Below, piece after piece: positions 52,192 to 58,829 of a stretch of DNA of 58,829 nucleotides. The translations under genes were made by a program, and so were the position numbers. Location: positions 1 to 58,829 of the forward strand of contig JAFGDY010000162.1 of NCBI GenBank assembly GCA_016931895.1, in the 5' to 3' direction. The DNA is from Anaerolineae bacterium. GTDB taxonomy: Bacteria; Chloroflexota; Anaerolineae; 4572-78; J111. The notes beneath the pieces were generated by a model, which saw nothing but the letters and a program-made list of their open reading frames with translations, ran no database searches and had not been told where the DNA came from. Position 1 is the first letter of the stretch. Every line of letters starts with the position of its first letter.

Positions 52192-52269
52192 TTACGTCTT
52201 CCTTAAATAATTGGGAATGAATTTGGAACGGCAAGTAGGTATTCTAGCATAGAAGAAAGAAAAGAAAAA

Positions 52270-52298
52270 TTCAGAAATTTGGCCGGTTCGGGTATAAT
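52270..52298 (+). promoter_or_regulatory. Sigma70-type promoter for the 73-aa gene
   Basis: TTCAGA, 17 bases, perfect TATAAT, placed between the zwf start (divergent) and the small membrane protein gene. Confidence 0.5.
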
Positions 52299-52332
52299 CA
52301 AGCGTAAAATTATCCAACAGAGGTCAGGCGGC

Positions 52333-52554
52333 GTGTCAAACCCATCAAGAGAAAGTCAGGCTCTATTGCCTAAATTTTTGGATACTTTTTTCCATCTGCC
52401 CACGTTAATCACCATTGCCCTGCTCAGTGTGGTTATGCTTTGGAGAATTTGCGACGCCGGTGTACACATTGGCCAAAACTTTATCCGGCTGCATACCAAT
52501 CAGGGCAATCTCACCCTGGAATGGCGAGATGGCTGCTGCCACGTGGATTGGTAA
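52333..52554 (+). CDS. Small single-span membrane protein
   Basis: The 73-aa protein has one membrane helix (LPTLITIALLSVVMLWRICD) and a short tail ending WRDGCCHVDW. A GTG at 52333 behind AGAGGTCAGG is the best start; the TTG at 52279 lies inside the promoter. No family is recognised. It is expressed from its own promoter, divergent to zwf-pgl, and ends near the terminator shared with the 6S RNA gene. Confidence 0.6.
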   Translation: MSNPSRESQALLPKFLDTFFHLPTLITIALLSVVMLWRICDAGVHIGQNFIRLHTNQGNLTLEWRDGCCHVDW

Positions 52555-52555
52555 T

Positions 52556-52587
52556 AAAAAAAGCACGATTCTTTAGAATCGCGCTTT
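52556..52587. terminator. Terminator of the 6S RNA gene, bidirectional
   Basis: AAAGCaCGATTC / GAATCGcGCTTT with a 4-base loop. On the minus strand it is followed by TTTTTTTATT, a strong terminator for the 6S RNA; on the plus strand it ends the small membrane protein gene. Confidence 0.85.
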
Positions 52588-52771
52588 AAAGTCCCCCCGC
52601 TGGACCGTGTGCCATCCATTTGTCTTTGAACCTGCTTTAAGCAGGGGGGGGCGTGGATAGAAGGTGTTGCCTTGCCTTGCCGCAGGCTACCGCATCCCCT
52701 CTAAAACAGCAGCCCCCATTCTATGAAATGTTGGCTCAAGACGCACGGAGCATCACGCGAACAGCAGGGTT
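52588..52771 (-). ncRNA. ssrS: 6S RNA
   Basis: The minus strand encodes an RNA of about 180 nt with 6S features. GAGCCAACATTTCATA closely matches E. coli GAGCCGATATTTCATA, and GTAGCCTGCGGC matches its CAGCCTGCGGC. The ends pair: CCCTGCTG near the 5' end with CAGCGGGG near the 3' end (8 bp). A promoter (TTGTCA-N17-TAAACT) and a strong terminator frame it. 6S RNA mimics open promoter DNA and holds the housekeeping RNA polymerase in stationary phase. The exact ends are estimates. Confidence 0.78.
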
Positions 52772-52777
52772 AATCAC

Positions 52778-52806
52778 AGTTTAGCACAAACAGCCTGGAT
52801 TGACAA
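52778..52806 (-). promoter_or_regulatory. Sigma70-type promoter of the 6S RNA gene
   Basis: On the minus strand TTGTCA, exactly 17 bases, TAAACT; transcription would start near 52771. The 190 bases between this and the tig promoter hold nothing else I can identify. Confidence 0.7.
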
Positions 52807-52996
52807 GTTTGCCGGAATTCTGTTATTAAGGCGCTTTATTGACCAGATTGGGGGTCAATATTGGCGGGCGTGACTTGACATAAACTACTAATGCCGGTAT
52901 CATTGGATTCAAGCTTAAGCTCCTTAAAATTGAGCAGCCGGCCGGTTGCTCATCATCTTTCCTCATTGTTTCATTGTGACCGAATTTTACAACAAT

Positions 52997-53025
52997 TTGC
53001 TTGGGGTTCTCCTTTATGCTATGAT
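52997..53025 (+). promoter_or_regulatory. Sigma70-type promoter of tig-clpP-clpX
   Basis: TTGCTT, 17 bases, TATGAT, about 40 bases before the trigger factor start codon. Confidence 0.65.
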
Positions 53026-53067
53026 AAATTCACTTTCTTAAATTAATTAGAGACGAGGTTTACCCCG

Positions 53068-54537
53068 GTGAAGGTTACAACTGAAGAACTAGAACGATGT
53101 GAAATTTTAATGACCATTCAGGCCGACCCGGCCCAGGAACAGGATTTGCTCAAAAAGGCCGCGCGGCGAATTTCTCGCCAGGTCCAGATCCCTGGTTTCC
53201 GGCCCGGTAAGGCCCCTTATCATACCATTGTCCGCCGTTTTGGCCTGGAAACCATTCAGCAAGAAGTGCTGGAACATTCGGGCGAAAAAATAGTAACGGA
53301 TGCCCTGGATGAAGCCGGTTTGGATCCCCAGGCGCCGCTCAAGTTTGACGAGATTACCTGGGAACCGTTAACCATCAAGGCCAGAGTGCCCGGCCCGCCG
53401 GTGGTTGAATTGGGCGATTACCGCGCCGTTCGCCTTGAGGCCAAAACAGTAGAAATTAGCGATGAGGAGGTGGCCGAGGCGCTGCAAACGCTGCAAGAGC
53501 AAAACGCCACCTGGACCCCGGTTGAACGCCCGGCGCAAATGGGCGACCTGCTCACTATGTCGGTGGTTGAAAAACACGGCGATGAAGTGCTGTCCGAAAA
53601 CGACGCGGTGGAATTTGAGTTGACGCCACCTGATGAAGAGAACGAGGATGATGACGAACCAGACGCGGCTCAGGTGGATTTTATTACGCCCCTGCTTGGC
53701 TTGAGCGCCGGTGAGAGCAAAACGTTTACCATCAATTATCCCGCAGATTGGTCGGCGGAACGGCACGCGGGCAAAGAGATAAACTTTACGGTTGAAGTTG
53801 GCAGTGTTAAAGAAAAGGAGCTTGACCCCCTGGATGACGACTTTGCCCAAACAGTGGGCGATGTTGAGACCCTTGATGAATTGAAGACGCAGATCCGAGA
53901 AACTCTTGCCCGGCGGCGACAATTTCAATATGATCATGAATTAGGCCACGAAGCCCTGGACGAAATCTTGGCCGGAGTGGAAAAATTGGAATGGCCGGAA
54001 GCCCTGGAAGAACACCGGATTGACCAGGAATTGGAACGTTTTGAAGAGCGCTTAAAACAAGCCAGTTTAACCCTGGATGGTTTCCTGAACATGCAGCACA
54101 AAAACAAAGAGCAACTGCGTGAGGAGATCCGAGAGAGTGTTATTGAAACTTTGCGCAACAGCTTGGTGTTGAGCAAAGTGGCCGAATTGGAGGGCCTGGA
54201 GATCAGCAACATGGAAATTCTGGAGCGGGCTAGGGCCATTGCCGATTTGTCGGGGGCAGGCGAGCAGTTTTGGCAGAGGGTGTTGTCCTCGCCGGCCCAC
54301 CAGGCTTCCATTGCCAATGATGTGTTAACCGACAAGATTTTTGAACGATTGGCCGCCATTGCTAAAGGCGAAGCGCCCGAACCTGGCGCCAAAGCGGAAG
54401 CGGAAGAAATGGCCGAGGATGATGAGCCACCGGCCGCTGTGGCTAAAGGAACCGAGGCTAAAACTGCCGAGACCTTGCCTGCGGAAACCACCTCTGAAGA
54501 AACGGTGGCCGAAACAGATGTTGAGCAGACAGTATAA
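53068..54537 (+). CDS. tig: Trigger factor
   Basis: The 489-aa ribosome-associated chaperone binds nascent chains at the exit tunnel. The signature GFRPGKAP lies at residues 43-50 in the ribosome-binding domain. The PPIase domain (about 150-245) carries an acidic insertion (DEENEDDDEPDAAQ). The C-terminal helical arms follow (EALEEHRIDQELERFEERLK...). The last 60 residues are a Glu/Ala/Thr-rich tail (EAEEMAEDDEPPAAVAKGTE) not needed by the family. GTG start behind GAGG. It is 30 bases before clpP, the common tig-clpP-clpX order. Confidence 0.96.
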   Translation: MKVTTEELERCEILMTIQADPAQEQDLLKKAARRISRQVQIPGFRPGKAPYHTIVRRFGLETIQQEVLEHSGEKIVTDALDEAGLDPQAPLKFDEITWEPLTIKARVPGPPVVELGDYRAVRLEAKTVEISDEEVAEALQTLQEQNATWTPVERPAQMGDLLTMSVVEKHGDEVLSENDAVEFELTPPDEENEDDDEPDAAQVDFITPLLGLSAGESKTFTINYPADWSAERHAGKEINFTVEVGSVKEKELDPLDDDFAQTVGDVETLDELKTQIRETLARRRQFQYDHELGHEALDEILAGVEKLEWPEALEEHRIDQELERFEERLKQASLTLDGFLNMQHKNKEQLREEIRESVIETLRNSLVLSKVAELEGLEISNMEILERARAIADLSGAGEQFWQRVLSSPAHQASIANDVLTDKIFERLAAIAKGEAPEPGAKAEAEEMAEDDEPPAAVAKGTEAKTAETLPAETTSEETVAETDVEQTV

Positions 54538-54567
54538 GCGTTAAAACTGAAAGGAGTTGCTGTTAAA

Positions 54568-55221
54568 ATGTCAGTTTATTTACCCCAAGCCGTAGTGCCC
54601 ATGGTCATCGAAACTACCGGGCGCAGCGAGCGGGCCTATGACATTTATTCCCTATTGTTAAAAGAACGAATTATCTTTTTGGGTACCCCCATTAACGACC
54701 AGGTGGCCAATTTGATCGTTGCCCAACTGCTTTTCTTGAGCCGAGAAGACCCTGAACGTGAAATTCAAATGTATATTAACTCACCCGGAGGGGCAATTTA
54801 CCCCGGCCTGGCTATTTACGACACCATGCAGCAAGTTCCGGCGCCCATCAGCACGTTTGCCGTAGGCTGGACCGCCAGTATGGGCACCGTTTTGCTGGCT
54901 GCCGGTTCAGAGGGCCGGCGCTATGCTTTGCCCCACGCTACCATTCACATGCATCCCGCCGGCGGTGGTGCCCAGGGATATGCCCCGGACGTTGAGATTC
55001 AATACAAAGAGTTGAAGCGGATGCAAGATTTGCTGCACGGTATTCTGAGCCGGCACACCGGCCAACCTGTTGAACGTATTGCCGAGGATTTTGAGCGAGA
55101 CCGGTTTATGGATGCGCATGGGGCCAAAGATTATGGCCTGGTTGACGACATCCTGGGCGAGTCGGCCATTGAGCCGATGGAAAGTAACGCTGAAGAATCT
55201 AACACTAACAAGAAAGAATAG
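54568..55221 (+). CDS. clpP: ATP-dependent Clp protease proteolytic subunit
   Basis: The 217-aa serine peptidase forms the 14-mer chamber that works with ClpX. Seen: [20 protein letters not shown], catalytic Ser104 in [11 protein letters not shown], His129 in [11 protein letters not shown], and the Asp in [18 protein letters not shown]. The Ser motif is TASMG rather than the common AASMG/CASMG, and the His region reads HMHPAGG rather than IHQPLGG; both keep the catalytic residues. AAGGAG precedes the ATG. Six bases separate it from clpX. Confidence 0.96.
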   Translation: MSVYLPQAVVPMVIETTGRSERAYDIYSLLLKERIIFLGTPINDQVANLIVAQLLFLSREDPEREIQMYINSPGGAIYPGLAIYDTMQQVPAPISTFAVGWTASMGTVLLAAGSEGRRYALPHATIHMHPAGGGAQGYAPDVEIQYKELKRMQDLLHGILSRHTGQPVERIAEDFERDRFMDAHGAKDYGLVDDILGESAIEPMESNAEESNTNKKE

Positions 55222-55226
55222 CGTCA

Positions 55227-56633
55227 ATGGCCCACAGATTTGGTTCTGACCTACAAGTTTGTTCATTCTGTAAGCGGACGCAAGAAGAGGTAAACCGGCT
55301 CATCGCCGGACCGGATCAGGTATTTATCTGCGATGAGTGTGTTGATCTGTGTCAAGACATTCTGGCAGAAGATACGCCTGCTACGGCGGCCACTGATTTT
55401 CAGCAAAAGCGTATCCCTTCGCCCAAAGAGATTTATGAGCAATTGAACGAGTGGGTTGTGGGTCAGGACCGGGCCAAAAAAGTTCTTTCGGTGGCCGTTT
55501 ATAATCATTACAAACGCATTAATCGCCCCCAGGCCGGCGAAGACGATGTTGAATTGCAAAAAAGCAATATTTTGTTGATTGGGCCAACGGGTTGTGGCAA
55601 AACCCTGTTGGCCCAAACGTTGGCCCGCATTTTAGACGTGCCGTTTTGCATTACCGATGCTACGGCCCTTACCGAGGCCGGTTACGTAGGCGAGGATGTG
55701 GAAAATATTTTGCTGCGCCTGATTCAAACGGCCGATTACGATGTGCAGAAAGCCCAGCAGGGCATTATCTACATTGATGAAATTGACAAAGTAGCCCGCA
55801 AATCGGGCGATAGCCCCTCGATTACGCGCGACGTTTCGGGCGAGGGCGTGCAGCAGGCCCTGCTAAAAATTATTGAAGGCGTGCAGGCCAATGTGCCGCC
55901 GCAAGGGGGACGCAAACACCCCCACCAGGATTTTATTCAAATTGATACCTCAAACATCCTCTTTATTTGCGGCGGAGCTTTTGATAACCTGGATAAGATG
56001 ATTGAAGAACGGCTGGGCATCAAGGGCCGGATGGGTTTTGTTAAAGGGCAGGGCAAAACGTTTGGCAAAACGGACGAAGGAAAAACAACGGCTGCCCCGA
56101 GCCGGGGCGGTCATCTGCAAGAGGTCACGGCTTTGTCCAAAGAAGAACAGCGGCGGTTGAAGGAACAAGAGGATATTGTTTATTCCGCTCAATTGTTGAG
56201 CCAGGTAACGCCGGATGATCTACTGGCTTATGGCCTGATCCCCGAATTTGCCGGACGCCTGCCGGTGGTGGTTACTGTTGAACCCTTAGATCACGCTGCC
56301 TTTATGAGCATTCTTACCGATCCCCGCAATGCTATTGTTAAACAATTTCAGCGCCTCCTGGCTATGGTGGATGACGTGGAACTTGTTTTCACGCAAGAAG
56401 CCATTTCCCTAGCGGCCGACATGGCCCTCAGATATAAAACCGGCGCTCGCGGCTTGCGGGCTATTGTGGAAGAGGCGTTGTTGGAGGTCATGTACGAGAT
56501 CCCCTCGCGCAAAGAAATAAAAAAATGCGTAGTTACGGCCGACGTGATCAGGGGAAAAACCAGGCCGGAGTTGTATGATGAATACGGGCGTCCGGTGGGA
56601 ATGGCCCTGGATGATATGGATAAGGCGGCTTAA
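55227..56633 (+). CDS. clpX: ATP-dependent Clp protease ATP-binding subunit ClpX
   Basis: The 468-aa AAA+ unfoldase feeds substrates to ClpP. The zinc-binding domain has C12xxC15 and C35xxC38. The AAA+ module has Walker A GPTGCGKT (119-126), Walker [11 protein letters not shown], a pore-loop region near YVGEDVEN and sensor motifs up to [14 protein letters not shown] stretch after [20 protein letters not shown] is a variable insertion seen in many ClpX proteins. It is the last gene of tig-clpP-clpX and is followed by hairpins. Confidence 0.97.
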   Translation: MAHRFGSDLQVCSFCKRTQEEVNRLIAGPDQVFICDECVDLCQDILAEDTPATAATDFQQKRIPSPKEIYEQLNEWVVGQDRAKKVLSVAVYNHYKRINRPQAGEDDVELQKSNILLIGPTGCGKTLLAQTLARILDVPFCITDATALTEAGYVGEDVENILLRLIQTADYDVQKAQQGIIYIDEIDKVARKSGDSPSITRDVSGEGVQQALLKIIEGVQANVPPQGGRKHPHQDFIQIDTSNILFICGGAFDNLDKMIEERLGIKGRMGFVKGQGKTFGKTDEGKTTAAPSRGGHLQEVTALSKEEQRRLKEQEDIVYSAQLLSQVTPDDLLAYGLIPEFAGRLPVVVTVEPLDHAAFMSILTDPRNAIVKQFQRLLAMVDDVELVFTQEAISLAADMALRYKTGARGLRAIVEEALLEVMYEIPSRKEIKKCVVTADVIRGKTRPELYDEYGRPVGMALDDMDKAA

Positions 56634-56695
56634 GGGGCCGGAAAATTAAAAAAGCAGTCCCGGAGTTTGACCTTTGCTCCAGGGCATTGAAAAAA

Positions 56696-56746
56696 AGAAG
56701 CCTCTCGGGTAAAGTTGGGTTGAGTGACCCAACCCAGGAGGCTTCT
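56696..56746 (-). terminator. Two-part hairpin with T-run on the minus strand
   Basis: AGAAGCCTC / GAGGCTTCT encloses an inner stem GTTGGGT / ACCCAAC. The minus strand continues TTTTTTT, so it best ends a minus-strand transcript, perhaps read-through from the pilin gene. It also lies behind clpX. Confidence 0.6.
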
Positions 56747-56789
56747 GTCATGAAAGACAGCGAACGCTGCGGCCGCTTGCGCCTTAAAA

Positions 56790-56825
56790 ACAAAAAGGGC
56801 GCTGCTGACACCCTTTTTGTCATAC
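56790..56825. terminator. Terminator-like hairpin behind clpX
   Basis: ACAAAAAGGG / CCCTTTTTGT with an 11-base loop; A and T runs within the stem make it a possible bidirectional terminator between clpX and the convergent pilin gene. Confidence 0.6.
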
Positions 56826-56832
56826 TTTTTCC

Positions 56833-56876
56833 CTCCTGACTTTACTTAAATAAAGTCCAGGGAGTTTTAGTTTTTT
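56833..56876 (+). terminator. Rho-independent terminator, plus strand
   Basis: GACTTTA / TAAAGTC with a 6-base loop and an outer CTCC / GGAG, followed by TTTTAGTTTTTT. It probably ends the tig-clpP-clpX transcript. The remainder of 56634-56971 shows no gene I can support. Confidence 0.7.
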
Positions 56877-56971
56877 GGTGAACCCACCTAATTTATAAAA
56901 AATTGCTTAACAAATAATAAGATAAATGGTATCCCATTGGGATTTTGTGAGTTCAACAATCCGGGCCACCG

Positions 56972-57133
56972 TTAACAATCATTCCAGAAAGAATTGCAAA
57001 CGATGTTGCTGAACACATTACCAACAGCCGGGCCAAGTATTAGCAGGATAGCGATAACGACAATAGCCATTAAAACTAGGATCAACGCATACTCGACCAA
57101 GCCCTGACCTTCTTCTTGGGGCAAGAACAACAT
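56972..57133 (-). CDS. Flp-family type IVb pilin
   Basis: The 53-aa pre-pilin reads MLFLPQEEGQGLVEYALILV and then a hydrophobic helix (LMAIVVIAILLILGPAVGNV). Prepilin peptidase should cut after the Gly of EEG, leaving Glu at +5, as in Flp pilins. The C-terminus ends NIVCNSFWNDC with two cysteines that could form a disulfide. The ATG at 57133 follows AGGAGG by 12 bases; the longer frame would add an unlikely 23 residues before the processing site. The assembly (Tad) genes are not in the window. Confidence 0.88.
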   Translation of the reverse strand: MLFLPQEEGQGLVEYALILVLMAIVVIAILLILGPAVGNVFSNIVCNSFWNDC

Positions 57134-57383
57134 TGAGGCAATTAACCTCCTTTCTATTGAATTTTGATTTGAACAAGTGACTCTCTTCTGGTGAAAAGTC
57201 AAACTACCATAAAAATCCTACTTTCTATTTTAACTTGATAACCACCAGATTGAGATTAGGATAAAGGTACTGATGACCCTCAAATCAATAATAATATTAT
57301 ATCTCAAATTCCTGATAAATAAAAGGGGATAGTGGAGGCGGAGGAGATTTTTAAGTTTTGCTAATGTAGGTGGTTCTCAATAC

Positions 57384-58121
57384 TCATTTGACCACGCTAA
57401 TGGTATCAGCTATCAAGACCCTATTATTGGCCCTTAACAAACCTATTATTTCTACGGTATCCCCTTCATGAATGTTTTTCTCAATTTCAATATCAGGCGG
57501 CAGGAAAATGGTGTGACCGGCCACAACCCACAAGTTATCGCCTTTTGTTTCCAGGATTCCCCTGAACTGAACTACCGCTGCTCGATTTTGCTCTATCAGT
57601 TGCTCTATTTCTTGCAAGCGACGTTGGTTGAACTTTTCCCGCAATTCGGTCTGGCGTCCCTCATTAGGGGCAAAAGAAAGTTGTACGGTTTCAGAAAAAC
57701 GTTTTGCGCCATAGAGAAAGTCGCCGGGGATGGCGTCTGTAGCCAGATAGTTTACAATCAAGGCGGCCATCACCAGAGTCAAAAGAACGGTGATAATAAT
57801 TGTCGCCAGGTCATTGAGAACAGCCGTGGGGGTCAGTCGCCTTTGCATAATCCTGAATATTGCCTGTGTTTTTTCCCAAAAGGTGGGCGCAGACAAACTG
57901 GGCAGGGTGGCTATCTGCTGCATATACATAGCGCGTAAGGCCGACTTTCTTTCCTCGGGTACCAATTTGGGGTTAGGATCGGCCAAAACGGTGGCTGCAT
58001 AAAGCAGGGGGCGCAATTCGTCTGCATAATCAGGCACCTCCGCCAAAATATCTTCAATAGATACGCCTGCTTGCAGGGCAGAAATACATTCATCGAGGAT
58101 GGACTCAAATCTATCCGTCAT
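57384..58121 (-). CDS. DUF5667-type membrane protein, putative sigma-factor partner
   Basis: The 245-aa protein starts with a cytoplasmic helical section (FESILDECISALQAGVSIED, DYADELRPLLYAA) resembling the anti-sigma-like part found beside ECF sigma factors in Chloroflexota. One membrane helix follows (LATIIITVLLTLVMAALIVN). The outside part has the DUF5667-type ATDAIPGDFLYGAKRFSETV and a helical stretch RQTELREKFNQRRLQEIEQL, then a small beta domain ending GDTVEIIGLLRANNRVLIAD. Its start overlaps the sigma factor gene by 11 bases. It is probably a membrane regulator that holds or senses for the sigma factor; this role is inferred. Confidence 0.8.
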   Translation of the reverse strand: MTDRFESILDECISALQAGVSIEDILAEVPDYADELRPLLYAATVLADPNPKLVPEERKSALRAMYMQQIATLPSLSAPTFWEKTQAIFRIMQRRLTPTAVLNDLATIIITVLLTLVMAALIVNYLATDAIPGDFLYGAKRFSETVQLSFAPNEGRQTELREKFNQRRLQEIEQLIEQNRAAVVQFRGILETKGDNLWVVAGHTIFLPPDIEIEKNIHEGDTVEIIGLLRANNRVLIADTISVVK

Positions 58122-58740
58122 TTTCCACCCCCTCCGGGATAAAACGGGCCAACGAGGCCAGCGCCCGGTGCTGTAAACCTTTGATGGCTCCGATGGATTT
58201 ATCTAATAGGTGAGCGGTTTCAGCCAGGCTCAACCCCTGTCCAAATCTGAGTGTAATCACGTGTTGTTGTTCTTCGGTGAGTTGGAGAATAGCTTCTCGC
58301 AACATGGGACCCAGTTGCGACAAATGCACCTGGTCTGTTAGCGAAAGTTCATCCGCCGCCAGGTCCTCTATCAAAGCAACGGTGCGAGTTTTTGTTTTAA
58401 TGTAATCTGCCGCCAAATTGCGGGCCACCGCGTATAACCAGCCTGATAAGGAGGTGCGGGGAGGTTTGCCCGCTTTGAGCGCATTGACCAGGGCCAAAAA
58501 AACATCCCCGGTCAAATCGGCGGCTACCTCCGGTTCACTCAAACGATAGTTGAGGTAACGATAAATTTGATCAAAGTACTGATCGTAAACTTCAACCAGG
58601 GCTTTTTGGTCGTGTCGTTGTATCCGCACCAGCAGGGAACGGTCGTCTTCCACAGCCGGAAAATTCTCCTTTCGTGGTGTGCAGCCAGCGCCCTTATCGT
58701 AAAGTCTTTTTTGGGCTAAAAAAGATTCGGGCCGGCTCAT
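58111..58740 (-). CDS. ECF-type RNA polymerase sigma factor
   Basis: The protein (209 aa with this start) has region 2 (ALVEVYDQYFDQIYRYLNYR, LTGDVFLALVNALKAG, SLSGWLYAVARNLAADYIKT) and region 4 (LREAILQLTEEQQHVITLRF, SLAETAHLLDKSIGAIKGLQ with the helix-turn-helix). The start is uncertain: ATG at 58740 has no clear Shine-Dalgarno, while GTG at 58653, behind AAAGGAG at a long 12-base spacing, would give 180 aa and fits the usual length. It is coupled to the membrane protein that follows, which probably controls it. Confidence 0.88.
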   Translation of the reverse strand: MSRPESFLAQKRLYDKGAGCTPRKENFPAVEDDRSLLVRIQRHDQKALVEVYDQYFDQIYRYLNYRLSEPEVAADLTGDVFLALVNALKAGKPPRTSLSGWLYAVARNLAADYIKTKTRTVALIEDLAADELSLTDQVHLSQLGPMLREAILQLTEEQQHVITLRFGQGLSLAETAHLLDKSIGAIKGLQHRALASLARFIPEGVENDG

Positions 58741-58770
58741 TAATGAATTTTTAGAAATTAATCCGGTAAT

Positions 58771-58826
58771 GTAGGGGCGTACCCTTGTGGTCGCTCCAGA
58801 GGACAGGCACAAGGCGCTGTCCCTAC
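58771..58826. repeat. GTAGGGGCG...CTGTCCCTAC repeat
   Basis: GTAGGGGCG at the left and CGCTGTCCCTAC at the right end form an imperfect inverted repeat; inside are GGACAG/CTGTCC and GGGGCG/CGCTCC pairs. It belongs to the same short palindromic family as 4355 and 15509 and lies upstream of the sigma factor, so it can mislead start prediction there. Confidence 0.7.
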
Positions 58827-58829
58827 GAT

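Noticed and set aside
56548-56823. 91-codon minus-strand frame behind a good AGGAGGG
   Set aside because: It runs through two terminator hairpins and into the antisense of clpX, and its composition is not protein-like. The Shine-Dalgarno-like sequence is part of a hairpin.

Overview
The window looks like a chromosomal segment of a Chloroflexota bacterium (Anaerolineae-like). The lineage call is inference. It rests on a type IVb (Flp) pilin with an EEGQGLVEYALI-type processing site, a sigma-70-like factor coupled to a DUF5667-type membrane protein, scattered GTAGGGACAG...CTGTCCCTAC palindromes, a secreted propeller protein ending in a YIPFIIK-like tail, frequent GTG/TTG starts and moderate-to-high GC. 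No rRNA or tRNA gene was found to test it.

Layout. (1) 1-3.5 kb: a soluble sensor histidine kinase, a coupled pair on the minus strand (pentapeptide-repeat protein and a lectin/GH16-like protein) and a truncated Memo-family remnant. (2) 3.5-13.6 kb: a PEP synthetase/PPDK regulatory kinase-phosphorylase, a winged-helix/ferredoxin protein, then a tightly coupled operon: MvhD-like protein, MetV, MetF, a 997-aa iron-sulfur flavoprotein holding two ferredoxin/glutamate-synthase-like modules, an 852-aa amidotransferase plus GXGXG protein, and a frameshifted small membrane protein. Together these look like a split glutamate synthase joined to a MetVF/MvhD methylene-tetrahydrofolate reductase module, with no HdrABC and no GltD. 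(3) 13.6-18.6 kb, minus strand: a heterodimeric ABC exporter with one degenerate ATP site, two small paralogous proteins, and an unlisted 34-codon gene with its own promoter and two tandem terminators. (4) 18.7-48.6 kb: a 30-kb surface polysaccharide locus, starting with a winged-helix regulator that sits on palindromes. It holds two SDR sugar enzymes, an FAD oxidoreductase, five methyltransferases, five GT4 and one GT2 glycosyltransferases, two GT-C-like membrane enzymes, a MurJ-type flippase, an UPF0104-type membrane protein, an SGNH-like protein, an asparagine synthase, a secreted propeller protein and a 1327-aa O-antigen ligase-TPR fusion. A duplicated promoter/operator block with four evenly spaced GAAC-N3-GTT sites lies inside the locus at 35.4 kb. 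(5) 48.7-56.6 kb: housekeeping genes: two cyclophilins, zwf-pgl, a 6S RNA gene (minus strand, not an ORF) and tig-clpP-clpX. (6) 56.9-58.8 kb, minus strand: sigma factor, its coupled DUF5667-like partner and the Flp pilin.

The most interesting points are the MetVF/MvhD-double GltS operon, the small-peptide/paralog/asymmetric ABC exporter cluster, the 21-bp-phased operator array and the 6S RNA. Every family assignment was made by reading motifs; no database search was run.
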